In this document: one piece after another, positions 45,886 through 58,600 of the stretch
How positions within the stretch are numbered: the first letter of the stretch is position 1
Layout of the letters: each line of letters begins with the position of its first letter
NCBI GenBank assembly: GCA_030704615.1
Contig: CM060733.1
Coordinates: 66,466,001-66,526,000 of the forward strand
Length of the DNA stretch: 60,000 nucleotides
DNA from: Takakia lepidozioides
Lineage: Eukaryota; Streptophyta; Takakiopsida; Takakiales; Takakiaceae
Direction: 5' to 3'
Position numbers and translations under genes: made by a program
The notes under the pieces: generated by a model
The model's database searches: none
Told to the model about the DNA's origin: nothing
The model's input: only the letters and a program-made list of their open reading frames with translations

Positions 45886-47330
45886 ACATATTCGTTTCAC
45901 ACTAAACTTGTGTCCGAGTCGATGAAAGCCATGTTCAATGTGATGCATTGTTCCGAAACAACACAATTGCGGCCTGTGTTAATGAGCAGAACTTGGGTGT
46001 CTTACAGTTTAACTAACAGTCCTGGCACTTGTCAGTGTAAGCGTTCAGGTCTGCACCGAGAATACTGCTGGATGTACCCTCAGGAGTTGTTATTTATTCG
46101 CCGAATCGGCCATCATTGTCATACTTACTGTCATATCACACCTCCCACCTTCACGCATGTAGCTTGAGACATTCTTTTCCACTTCAATGTGGGACTTCCA
46201 ATCGTGGATGGACTCCGCAGTTCCTATTACGTGGTGCCTGTGAGCCTTGGTCTGTCCCTATAGTGAACCTTGCACTTGCCAAATTCGTGTTGTGTTCGAT
46301 GGCTCCCAATTCCTACGCTATAGTTTGATGTCCTCCCCAACTTGGCCGAGCCTGGATCCCAAACGAGGGAGGACTTTGTAGAGTGACTGAAACTTACCTT
46401 TGTTCCAAATTCAAGCTCAAACCGGGCACAGTTTATTTGGAAGAAGAAAGGAAGGATGTTCCTGGACAGGTTGACGAGACCATTGTTGTCGTGAACCTCA
46501 AATCCCGCTCCGTCAAATGCAGAAGGCATTTACACAGGGCGGTATTGAGGAAGTGTGCGCCCACCAGGAATGGAGAGGGACAAGTAATCACTGTAGTGTT
46601 TCAACACGGAGATGCAAACGGAGGTTGCAAATCCATGAGCATGAGCGGTGAGCGCATGAGCATGAGCAAAGTTTCCCGACCCTCGCCCGAACTTACACCG
46701 AACTTACTCTAAGGTGGAGGTCGGGAACCAAAACTGCCGACTTAATGCATAGTGGTAACACTCCACGGAAATAGAAGGTGGAACGCCTATCACCGTGGGC
46801 TGTAGGTGAGTTGTTGTAGTCACCACCGACTATAGCACCGTAGTCACCAAACCGACTATAGAACACCCATCCTCACAATTGGCAAGTCTGTACGGCGATG
46901 TTAGGGGGTGTTATGGTCGCCACGACTATATCATCCCCAGTGAAAGTGGGGACCCCAAGTTGGACCTGTTGTGTCTATAACTACAAGTTGAAACTATTGT
47001 CTTGATGAAATGGACATGTGAAGAGTGACTGTCTGTGAGAGGGAAGGAGTGGACATGGGCAAAAGTTTATATTTGGCATTGCGGCTGGCATGTCATGGCA
47101 AGGGTCTTCACATCAATCAGCCAGAGTAGTAAACCTGTTTCATTTGGATATTTGTGACCGGCAATTTATGACGTCAGCAGACTAGGCTCAGCACTCCAGC
47201 AATTCCAAACCAGGGGAATGTGAGGATGGCGAGGATGTGAAGATCATGCAATTAAGAAGTCTGAACATCCACATTGGAGTAAATTTTTGCGCAACATTCA
47301 ATTACACCCATATCAGTGTACGATATTTTC
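45886..47330. other. No recognisable gene
   Basis: An open frame at 46,383-46,712 (+) has no recognisable domain. ATGAGC runs occur at 46,630-46,675. Short inverted phrases of the GTAGTCACCACCGACTATA kind lie at 46,815-46,930, related to the hairpins near 48,640-48,890. Confidence 0.4.
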
Positions 47331-48639
47331 CAAATGATTCAGCGCATCAGAGAAACCCCTTTGTGTTTAGGGTTTCGGGTAAAGCAAATGCAACTACGTA
47401 ACATTCGGACTACCAGGGTCCTCACCATACTCGACGCTATGTCCTGCAACACCCCAAAAACTACTGTTGCGGGGAGGGACCCGATAGCAAGTCGAGGCCA
47501 AGTTAAACTGATCTTTGGGATAGGGCGTCCTCTCATATCAATGATCTTGTCAACATACTCATCGTCGGAGCCTTCCTCGGTCGTTGGATCCTCGCTTTCT
47601 GATCCCTCTTTTGCAGAATTATCAAAATAGTTCCGTACCGTAGAAAATTGAGCAGCAGCCCTCACCTGTGCTGGCCAATGTGCGTGCTGAGACATTCTTG
47701 TCCACGGTTTTGTAGCTGAGCCTGCGCTTCTGCTGCGCATAGGGAGGCCAGGTCGTACCCTTTCTCGGTGTAGTAGTAGTGTTAGAGCTGCAACCTATTC
47801 AAGCACTTTCAACCTCTTCTCCCTACCAAGTCATCCCTCCCGGTATCCGTGGAAGACCCTGGATGGAAGACCCTGGAATCCCCATGATGGCCCAGCGGGA
47901 CGCTTTGCAATCTGCAAGGCGGCTCGTAACTGCATTACGACATAACATATTAGATCAAATTTTCCATGAATGATGATTTGAGGAAAGGAACATTCAGAAC
48001 ATGCTAAAACAATGAAGACACTTACATAGAAGTGGGACTTACTCACTCAACGATTGTAACTGAATCTGAATGCCATCCCTTTCGTCGTTAAACCAGTCAG
48101 TGTCGGCAGCTGTGTAGCGACAACGGTGGCCGCAGGTGACTGCAGCCTGCAATCCCCTAGCCTCTCTTGCAATAGCTCGTCGTCCCTTCAAGGCGAGCAG
48201 ATGTCTTCGCAAATTGTTTGCCGCACCATGGAGGACCCGCATCCCGCTGTCAGATCGACTATGTTCCCCCTTTTGGTGAACACCATCTCATGAAGGTTGC
48301 ATGAACCTGGGGCTTTCTCACGTGCCCCGGGTAAGAAGGTGCAATCTTGTATTTGTGGAGTCTATCCTCTGACCATGTTAGACCACATCCTCAATGACGC
48401 TGTTGTGGTTGGTGTCAAGCTTTGCAGCTATCTCCCGCAAGTTGTTGAAATTGGCGTCCATGCCCCTCAATAGGCGCAAAATGCATAGAAAATCACAGTC
48501 TGCCATTACAATTTGAGGAGGGAACCCCGTCAGATCGGTATTTTGTAAGAGAAGACGTACAACATTCTGTAAAGGTTATGTTTCAAGAAACTAATGGACT
48601 TTGTAGCTGCACAATTCTAAAATGAGTTGTGGTAGTCGT

Positions 48640-48890
48640 TACAGACTATAACGTCGAAACCACACAAGTTTTGGTTGATAGTTGGCACCGACAATGATCC
48701 GAACAAATCCGACCAAATCGGTACTGACCAAATCCGACGATCTGGAACTCCAATGACTAGTAACAAGACACACCATTTAATAGTCAGTGCCGACTATAAA
48801 TATTAACGTGGGTGCACTGAGAAATAGTCGGTGCCGACTATGCAAAGACAGTATGCGACCCGAGACATAGTCTGCACCGACTCTATATAT
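48640..48890. repeat. Third hairpin class (ATAGTCGG arms)
   Basis: 48,824-48,841 is a perfect inverted repeat: ATAGTCGG, TG, CCGACTAT. Imperfect copies lie near 48,780, 48,640 and 48,863 and, more diverged, near 46,815-46,930 and 50,375-50,390. The centre CGG, two bases, CCG is the same as in the 22-base hairpins. Confidence 0.7.
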
Positions 48891-49732
48891 TATAGACAAC
48901 CATAACTAAAACAATAGATATTTGACGACTATTAAATACATTTTTAAAGAATGTCGATGAAGATGTGGTACATGCGAGGAAAAGTTGAAAGTGCTCATCA
49001 AACAATATAAGCGTTTAGGCAGAGTTTGAAACTTACCTGTGGCTGCCCTGGCTCTCCAGATTGAAGTGGTTAGCCGATGAGACAAGTCCACTTTCTCTTG
49101 ATAACTTTGAAGGGCCCTGCTGGGCCCACACATCTCCAAATTTCAATCTCTGTCTTGGCATCACCCTTGCAGAGAATAACAAGGCAGCCGTCGTCCTTTA
49201 GTAGGGATGCTGACAGTGCCAGTGCATGCGGGACGGTATACTTTGACTTTGCATCCAAGCGGGCACAATGTCATCTATGCACATCCTCTGGTAGACTGCC
49301 CGTCTGGGAGATCCACTATTACAAGGTCTGCCCCGCTTTAGGGACTGTGCCACCCCTACGCAATGGCTCGGGGGAGCGGTGCATTCCCAGAAACTCGTCG
49401 ATATCTCCCCTAGGCTCTGGCCACTTACTCATTGTGCCTTTGGATGCAAGCATGCGGAGTATGACCAGCTGGAACCAATTGCACTTGAGGCATGCTACTT
49501 CTGTGTTTGGTACCCCTTCTCGCAAAGAGAGCGCCTCGTCAAGCAGCACGGTTGAGAGCTGCATGCCCCTACCGTCACTTGTGTTTGCCCAAGCAGGGTT
49601 TCGAGAAGATCGATTCCTTCGCTCAATCTGAAAGTTGTGTAGGGCATCTGTAAATGCCAGTTGGTTGTCTACCCCTGAGCACCATCTGTCTCATCCACAC
49701 CCTCCACACCTTGATTGTCTGTAGGCTGTGCC

Positions 49733-49817
49733 GGGGGGGGGGGGGGGGGGGGGTGGGGGGGCGGGGTGATGGGGGGGGGGGTGGGGGTGAGGGTGGGTGG
49801 GTGGGGGGGGGGGTGGG
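49733..49817 (+). repeat. Long G tract
   Basis: About 85 bases, nearly all G with scattered T, A and C. Glycine-rich open frames across it (49,654-50,091) are by-products of composition. Its true length is uncertain because such tracts are hard to sequence. Confidence 0.85.
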
Positions 49818-50259
49818 TATGTCAGTTGGTGATTTTGATTCCTGTTGGTTTCTTCGGTTTGGTTTCCTTTTTCTTGGAGCTGGCAAGTTCTTCAGAGCTG
49901 TATTTGCTTGTTGTAGGTGTGCCGGCAGTGACAACTGCAGGCCTCCTCGGCACCCTCTTCCGTCAATGGCTCCATGTGAGTTGGTTGCAGCCAGTCGATT
50001 CTTGTTGTTACTTCTTATACACTTCCAGTTCAACATCAGGAAAGGATATCGGGGGGCAAATCTAGCCACCAGTAGCAGGGCAGATGCGTGACTTTAGCGT
50101 ACTCGCCCAACTGCCTGCCGTTGTACATTGTGTAGTCTGATCGGAGGCTGGCCCACTGTGTGACACTGGCGGGAATACACATGATATGCTTGTTGGAAAG
50201 CAAATAAAAGTTTATGTTACCTGTTGCAGTGCCACCAAAAGTCGACGTCAGGACAGACA

Positions 50260-51290
50260 TTGGCCTGATAGTAATGAGAAGTGATAGGATATGAAAAACG
50301 AACCTTTGTCTCTCACCAGATGTATGTAGTTAGTCGGCAGCGACATGACACCAAATGTTCGAAGGCAGTGTCATAGTCGGTGACGACTACGACTCCAAAC
50401 TGTGGGTTAGCCAGCCACCCAGCTAGGCAATACCGGAATGTGGGTGTCCCTCGACGGGGGATCAACCTAGGGATGAGGGGATCGACATTGGGGGGGCTAC
50501 TTGTGGCTGGAGATCGGGCGGTGGTGGGGGGCGCACGGCTAGGGGATCGATGGGGGGGACGCGGCGATGGAAGAGAGCATGGGGGACCGACGAGCTGGGG
50601 GGGGGGGGGGGGGGTGGGGGGGGGTCGGAGGGGGTGGGGAGGGGCGTCTAGCTCGCGACGAGGCTGCCGGAGGGGGCGTTCCCCGGCTGTACCGCGCAGG
50701 CCGTACTTGTCAGCTTACACGCTTGCAATAAAATCAAGCCACGTCAATATGAGGACCGTGGGTCGGTAAGGCTATTCGCACAGGCACGGAGAGCCGAAGA
50801 CTGCAACTTCTTACAGAGTTCGATGACTTTTAGGAGAAGGACGACATCCTCTGCACCTGACATTACGACTCGAGAAAGATGATCTCCCCGCGGAATGGAC
50901 TTCCGCCTGCAGATGGTGATGAACAAGAGGTGAATTGGAGGCATCGAAAGTCGTAGCTAGATTTTGGTTCCTCTAAGTCGTCTATGTCTGCTTCTTTCTT
51001 GGGGGTTTTTGGCTCCTTGACTTTCACATGGGCCTTCGTGGCCTTGTTTTTTGGTCATTGGGTGGTATCCCTCTCTACGCTTTACGGCTTCGTGAGGTTA
51101 TTTTTCCTCACCATCTTTTATACTGCAATTTCAGGGCTTCTGTTCCCTTTCTTTAACCCTTAATTTCCTACAAGGTGAAATTTTTCACTCCCAATAACTA
51201 CTACCATTGGAACTAATAGGAGACTACCCACCTACCAGCATTCATCCACAAAGAATGACTGCACACATACATACATACTTGACTTGATAA
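50260..51290. other. G-rich and unassigned DNA
   Basis: A second G-rich block lies at 50,480-50,660, densest at 50,597-50,646. The rest has no recognisable gene. CTTTACGGCTTCGTGAGG and similar single-copy text shows no repeat. Confidence 0.5.
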
Positions 51291-51294
51291 CGAG

Positions 51295-51480
51295 CATGTA
51301 GCCCAGTGGTAAGGGCACATACCCTCTCATGAGTGGTTGTGGGTTCAATCCACCTGTTGGAAGTCATTACGGTGTCCACCTTCCCACCGGAAGGCAATAG
51401 CCCTATGGGGTGAAGTGATACCATAAGTTACGCTTGCTTCGGCAACGCGTCCACCTTTCCTTTCCTACCTGGCCTCTTCA
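51295..51480 (+). mobile_element. tRNA-derived SINE
   Basis: TAGCCCAGTGG at 51,299-51,309 fits an RNA polymerase III A box and GGTTCAATCC at 51,342-51,351 fits a B box, about 33 bases apart, as in tRNAs. The flanks do not pair into a tRNA acceptor stem, and a non-tRNA tail (GGTGTCCACCTTCCCACC and on) follows, so a SINE is more likely than a functional tRNA gene. Confidence 0.6.
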
Positions 51481-52648
51481 ACATCTCCCCAAATTTTAGG
51501 AATTTTCACCGTTGAGTTTGAGAGATTATATTTTTTGGAGACGTTTTCTTTTTTTGGGTTTGAAAAAATCCTTTATTTGCTTTGACCAAGCATGTTAAGG
51601 GGCTTTTTGAATGTTCCAAAGGGCTATCCCAAATTTACATAATGTATAGTACAAATGCAAAGTGCATGCCAAATTTCATATCAAATCAACATTTTACTGC
51701 ATAGGCTGCTTTGTATGTGTTTTGGTGAGGGTTGACATATTCACCCCTCAAGCCTCAAGCTTTCCTCCAAAACATGTCGTCCCAAAACCTTACTTGCACA
51801 AATGGGCCATCCGGTGAGGGGTTGTCAAATTTTAAATAGGATCTATCGGTGAAAACCGAATTTCAAATAGGTGGAGTAACATCAAACAGTTTTGGCATCC
51901 CGGGCCTAATATGCTTCAATGGCCCAATGAGGGGGCCCACGTTTCAAGTCGACTCCCCTCCACCCAATAAGTTTCTGACCTAAGTTTCCCACCCCGTCTC
52001 TTGAGAAAAGTTTGGACGTCCCATGCCTGCTCAAAAGGATATGCTATTAATTGGAGCAGGTGGGCCACCTCATGCGCTGTAATTGTTCAGAAAGAATGAA
52101 TGTAAGAAAAACTTCATCTACAAAAGTTAGGATGGTTCATTCAAACAGCGCAACCTGAAATGGGTCACTTAGGAAGTTAAGGGTTAAAAGAAAAATAAAA
52201 GAGAAAAACAATAAAAGAGATGTATGTTACCCATCGGCAATCGTTCCGCAGATGGCATCATACACGGAAGGTAAAAACCCAGACCTACGCAATTCTACTC
52301 GAGCACACCAAGGGTGTGCCGGTATTAGCACGTGCTCAAAAGAATGAATGAGGATATTGAGTGTCATAACTTCTTTGGGCATGTGTTTCGGTGGCGCTAT
52401 CATCTTTCCAACACAAGTTCTCCTTTGTTCGTCCTAAAATCCGGTTTGGTTAAGCCCGGAGGAGGATACTTATGTCACCAACCCTCCGACTGTCTGGTGG
52501 GAGGCTGCCTGTTGGCATTCCCATCTCTGTCTGTCTGTCTCTCTCGAAGTCTGTTTCTGAATATGCATTGTTGTAAAAGATACCATTTTTTCAATAGTAC
52601 AATCCGCACGGCGTGCTTTCGACCGACATCGACGGGCCCCCGGCAGTC
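51480..52648. other. Upstream region of the CEP164-like gene
   Basis: No coding sequence is recognised. The stretch is AT-richer than the transposon areas. A CT-rich CTGTCTGTCTGTCTCTCTCG lies near 52,527-52,546, about 100 bases before the start codon, and could belong to the promoter or 5' leader. Confidence 0.4.
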
Positions 52649-55600
52649 ATGGCTGGCTTTCCGCCAGACAACATTGTGTTGGAGGAAGAGATTGATGAAA
52701 ATTATGAGCCCACCGAAGAAGGTGCAGCCCCTGGCTAATATTAAGCTGTTCCAGGCTGGAAAAATTCTGTCATGACAGAATTAGGAAAATCACCAGCCAT
52801 AGTTGCAAATGTGGAGGCAGGGTTTGAAATTGTCCTAATTGATTATGTACAAAAATGTATGCGTTGGTCTGTGTGGACCTTCCCTCAGTGTAGCCACGAT
52901 ATTCTCAAAGCCAACCATCTCATACAGCATAATCAAAGCATAGGGCATGTCAGAAATGGGAGGAGGACGGCCAGAAGTATTTCTACAAATATTTGAGGCC
53001 GCATATGAGATTTCAAATTTGTCTAACAACTGAACGGTCGTTGCATTCATGCAAGTATCGCATTGCAGAATAAAAAGTACATGAGACACTCCAGGCTTAA
53101 TAGTGCTGTCATTAAGGTTGAAGCTTTGGCCGAAAGAGTTTGTGGCAAGGCCGGGCTGAACCGATTATGTGCTTTATCTTTATATTCTTAAAGATGTCAT
53201 GCTTATCACAATATAGTGGTCAACTAAATGTGGAGTAGTCTTTGATTGCACTTGCCTCCAATTTATGATTGTAGAGCTGGTGGAGTATGCAACATGGCTT
53301 GGGATGCACTTGCCAGAAGAAAAGGAGCTTCTCTGGATTGCAAGGGAAGGCTTGAAGACTCCGTTGCCCGACCATTGGAAACCATGGTGAGCTTCTTCCC
53401 CTTGCCCAAGATCCATGCCTTCTCAGGATACACTGTTATTTGTAGCTTGCTCAAGCTTTGGAGTACATGATGTAGGATTTGGAATCTGAAAAGATTCCAG
53501 CTGGAAAGATAACATCTTTTCAGACCATCTTTGTACATAACAAGGTTTTAAGTTGTAGCCCATAAAAGCAACAACGGGGCTTCTAAATTTGGAACCAGAG
53601 GACCAGTTCAAAGACCACCAATATGTTGCCCATCAACCAAAATCAGATGCTGCAGCACGGCATCCCTATCGACAGTAAGTACAAGAATATGACTGTAGGT
53701 TATGTTTCTACTAGCTTGACTACCTTATCCTTACCAAGGTACAGCTATGTTTGGTCAAATATTTCTAGTACTTCATCCTCACATTGGTGACCAAACGTTG
53801 TACCATGTAAACTTGCAAAATTGCCACAGAGTAAGAATTTCTGATCTCTTGCCATTTTGCAGCCGGACAGAGGATGACGAAATTTACTACTTTAACTTTG
53901 AATCAGGAGAAAGTGTTTGGGAGCACCCTTGTGATGAGTATTACAGGTACCTTGTGACTATATTTGGAATGACGTGCATCCTTCGGTCTGACTGTGTGTG
54001 TCTCCCTCTTAGTTTCTCTCTTCTCTATATGGAAATGCAAGACTAAGATGATGAAAGTTCCATTTAGAAGATAGAAAACTTCTGGAAGTAGATGATAGTA
54101 ATGAGTGAAACATCCATAGTTTGAAGACATCGATGAATGGTGGCCCTGCAGAAACTTGTACACTGAGGAGATCATCAAGCTGACACCTAATTACCAGTAT
54201 CTGAACTCAGATTCCGTGTCCCCACATGTTATAGCTGCAACAGAGCAGGTCTTCCTCTTTTGCCTCCATTGGTGCAAACTTTGTGAGCAACTTTTTCATT
54301 GTGCCTTTTAGCTTGGTTTGTGTCTTAAGTGGAGTGGCAGATGTTGGCTCATGCTCATGCTGGAATATCTGTTCTGCAGTTAAGGCATGGTACTGATTCT
54401 GGACATCAAGGACCTGTCAGACCTCTTATGCCAGTGGCTGTATGTAATTGGGAGCAATCAGCAGGTGGTATGTCTTCCACAGCCACAGGCATGAAGGGAA
54501 AGGATACAACTCCCTTGTCTCCTTTTCGGCCCCAACCTGGATTCCACACTGTGCTAGTTGATTCCTCTCATCCAAGTTATCTTTCCACAAGTATCCCCTC
54601 TCTGTTACACGATTCCCTTTTCCCTTGTTGTGTGTTGGCAGGAGGGACTATGTTTAAATAAAAATCTCCATCTTTCTCATTTGAACTGCACAGTACAATG
54701 CATTTGCCCCGACTCCTCCAGCCCCTGCAAAAATAGACATATTCTTTCCAACTTACCACGTTAGTTACTAGTGTTTATCTCTAATTGGAGGCTTTTTCAA
54801 AGTTCACGCTTCTGAATGAAATTTGTTTTAAAGTTGAAGTACCAAACTGGTAATACTCCATTTGAAAAAAATCATATGATGTGACATAGCTCTTTTGCCA
54901 GTGACTGTTTGCAATACTAATATCAACTGGCTTATCTCCTCATTTTCTATCAGGTGGGGACCAAGGCAACAGCCTAAACTCATCATTCACAGGATCTGCA
55001 ATGACACCCAGGATTGGCAGTAATAGTAGTACTGGTACTGGGAGCCCAACAGCAGGACTAGTACAAGGTCTACCCATCGCTGCGGGTGGGTTGGACGATA
55101 GGGACAGCCCCTCTCCTCATGAAAGAATTGGTCACTTAGGTATGCAAAAGCAAACAGCACTCAAAATCCATGTTGACTAATCACAGGCGTATATTCCGTG
55201 GGTACCATATTCTTGTCATCAAGGAGCCGACTTAGAGGAAGAGTAAAATCACACATGAAGAAATATAATCTTGTCAGTGTTCCAGTGATTCTATAGCTGA
55301 TGGGCCTCTCTGGTAACCTGGCATGTCAGTGGGCATGCACCATGAGGGATGCTTCTGTGGTTGGCTAGAATGGGACTCCTGAAAATAGGCAGTGGAATTT
55401 TGGCCATTGCATGGGTTGCCACACCACAAAGGAGAAGTATAGTCCACTGAACATCAAGAGTACCGTTAAACTGTGATGAGGCCTCCCTACTCCATTCACG
55501 GGCAAACTAGATCATTTCTCTGATTCAAAGAACTTCTTTACTGCATTTCTATTTCATCCATCTACACCTTCCCATAACTTGCTGCTCAGTCTAACTGGTT

Positions 55601-58600
55601 GTAGGCCAAAGTGTTTTAATCAGCCCCTCAGATAGTCCAATGTGGTCTGTCATCAAGGTAGACTAAGACTATGTTTGTTCATGTACCTCGGACATTCTTT
55701 GCAGGTTTTGTCCCAGATGCAGGGACCCCTTGTGCCTTTCGGACCTCTCCGCAAGAGTGTGGGCCAAGTGTCCAGGTCAGTGTGCTTCAAATTATCCTGC
55801 TAGGTAGCTTGAGAGAGTGACCCTGGGACTGAGGAACATGTCATATACGGGACTTGCTTAACTAGAATTCATGGTACAGTGATCATTCATATTTATGAAC
55901 ATGACGAATGAGGCCAGCTGGAGCCAGGTGATGCGTAGGTCAGTGTGCATAGACACGATTATGCACTTTTTCCTTCTTGTTAGAGTGGACCCTTGTGTTG
56001 CCCAACCAATTTGGAAGTCAGGTTGACTCAAGGACTAGAATTATGTAGCACATGTATGCACATTGACCCTTCTCCGTTCTAAATATAGTCTCTCCTATGT
56101 AAGCCGTTTGATCGAATATAATTGGTTCTGGAAGCTGTCAGAAACTCTACTCTTACGATTCTGGTGCTGGTATTGTGGATTGGTTATGCATCAACTTCAC
56201 ATGCAGCCCCAAGTCCAGCTCCAAGATGGCAGAAATGTCCCACTTGCGCTGGTCTCAAAGTGGAAAACGGCTATGTCTGGAGTCACATCGATGATGATGC
56301 CGCCTTGGCAAAGAAAGGGAACATGCCCAGGTGTGAAGTCTGCTGCTACTGAGGAAGAGGTCAGAAGCATTCAGCAGGCACAGCAAGAGCTTGATGCACA
56401 GGTGAGTGAGGTATAGTTATTTGAGGGATGATCTCAGGTTTTCATCTAGGTTTTTCGAACCAATGTCAAGTGACGACTTTGCATTATTCCTTTGAGGCCC
56501 AAGAGCCGCAAAGCATACAAGTAAAGATTCCACGCAGAGGGCTCCAAGGGACCATGGAACAGGGAGATAGAATGTACTCATAAGACGTTGTTTGCCGTAG
56601 CCTTGTGGATATTGACCCCGCGCCCAATTTGAGCGGAACACAAAGGGATAGAAACTACTTTTGTCAGGGGCTGACGCCGGTAGTATGACTTAGCTTGGAA
56701 CAGACAATTGATCCGAGTTTTCCAGATATCCTCTAGACATCCCTTTACACAAGCATCAATCTGCTGTGTGATTTGCCCAATAACTAGGCCCAGATTGAAC
56801 AATTCAAATATGTGCATCCCAATTACAGTTGGAGGAAAACTCAATGCCAAGGTATGTGTAGGAAGGGAGGACAGGAATCTCTTGGCTTCCCCACTGCCGC
56901 TTGAGACCACCTCATCCCTTCCCTCGGTCGTTGAATGCCACCTCTGCGCATTTACTGACGTTAGCCTCTAGCCCTGAAAGGTCAAAGTATCTCTTCGCAC
57001 AATCAATCAACTCCTGAAGATTGGATGGAATCTCCCCTATGCCTGCAAAGTCATCCGCAAACATAAGGGCTGGTATGGTGGCATCACCCACCCTTAACCC
57101 AAATCCCCACTTACCACATCCTCGAGGAGTTGATTGATGAAAACATTGAAGAGCAGAGGGGAGAGGGCACATCCTTGAGCTACACCTTGGTCTATGTCAA
57201 AGAAGTTAGACTTCTGTCCATTAACAGTGACACACAGCTTTTGGCGTGAGCATACAAGTTATGGACCACTCTCCACATCTTTCCCTTGATGCCAGCTGAC
57301 CAGAGTCGGAGCCATAGACCATCTCTCCACACTGTGTCTTAAGTGACATCCAAGAAAAAGAAAAAGTGGGTTTCCTTCTTTTTCCCTTCCCTGGATAATC
57401 TGGCTTAGAGTGAAGATATGATCCACACAGCCCCTGTTTCGCCGAAAGCCAGCTTGGCCCTCGTGGAAACAACCTCTAGATTCCACATCAACCTCGAGAC
57501 GAGTACTTATAACTCTGCAAAATATCTTGTCAACTGCATTGAGAAGCGTGATGCCTCAATAGTTCCCTGGCTCTTCTCTGTCACCTCTCTTGTGTAGATT
57601 GACAACGACCCCCTGTCGCCAGCGAAAGAGGATCATTTCAGTCCTCCAGATAAGGTTAAAGAGAAGTACAAGGGCCTCTATCATGGGGTCGCCACTATGC
57701 TCGATAAGCTCGTTGACTATGCCATCAGGTCCACCAGCTTTATATCCGTATAAATGCTTAATTGGTTCCACAATCTCAGAAGAACTAATGGGAGCGTTGT
57801 AACCCTTTGAGATATACTCTAGTTCATCAGGGCTGTCTTGAATCATAGGAACAGATTTTTCAACTGTGTCCTTCTTCAGAAGACCTATCACTGTGAGACG
57901 TAGAATTTCTGCCAAGGATACTGTAGTGAGTTGCAAAGGTTTTGACAATGTCAACCGTTGAAGTCACCACTGCACCCTTAGTAGTCCTCAGCGCTTGTAC
58001 TTGCTGACAATTTTTCAGCTTGTACAGACGTTGAATGAGACCTTACAATCTGATTGATATCTTTGCGGATCTGGTAGTACCTAGCCCACAATTCTTTGTT
58101 AACTTTGAAATTGCAGCACTCTTTATAGGAGGACTCGTCTCTCGACTATCTTGAGTTTGATCTCATTGGTCCACCAATTAACAGCTCACCGCTCTATCAC
58201 AGACAATTAGTTTCCTCCCAATGATCTTGTTAGCCACGGAGGAGACGAAACTCTCCCAAGAATCCACCGCTCTTTCGACTTCATTTCTTGCATTGGTAGA
58301 GTGAGACTGTAGATCTTGGAGCGAATGGGCAAAGTGAGGGAGAGCCTCTTGCAAGGCCTGGACATACTCAGCCTTGACCTCTTCATTTTGGAATTTTTCT
58401 ATGCGCCACTTCCGAATCGAATGTTTCACAGATCTCTTGGTGTTGGGAAACACCTTTTGATCTCAGTCCAAACCAGGAAGTGGTCAGAGGTACCAATATC
58501 AGTTCTGTCAATCAACACATTGGCACTCTGGGGAAACAAATTCTTGTCCACTAGGATGATCTGCAAGGGGGGGTCAATTACCCCGTGTGTAGATTTTGCT

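Larger units (their letters stand above)
47339..50260 (-). pseudogene. Remnant of a second beta-class amino-methyltransferase, related to that at 4,557-6,245
   Basis: Minus-strand pieces in order: HIMCIPASVTQWASLRSDYT (50,190-50,040, splice-like edges); MQLSTVLLDEALSLREG to LRMLASKG (49,564-49,319); a shifted frame with LVIVDLPDGQS, equivalent to IILDIPDES at 4,900 (motif IV position); HALALSASLLKDDGCLVIL with VIKRKWTCL (49,258-49,070), matching GFGLARMVLTTG and KKKWTCI of the other gene; HVRKPQVHATFMRW then NIVDLTAGCGS (motif I, near 48,250-48,330) and NNLRRHLLALKGRRAIARE. The acidic tail EGSESEDPTTEEGSDDEYVD (47,640-47,570) resembles the other gene's tail. No ParB-like part was found. Many frameshifts are present. 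Confidence 0.5.

Noticed and set aside
33928-45890. Target-site duplication of the gypsy element
   Set aside because: The five bases outside the LTRs differ (CACAA and ACATA), so none is claimed.
49654-50091. Glycine-rich protein
   Set aside because: The frame exists only because of the G tract and has no start context or conserved flank.
51295-51375. Functional tRNA gene
   Set aside because: No acceptor stem or clean anticodon stem can be drawn from the flanks; only the promoter boxes fit.
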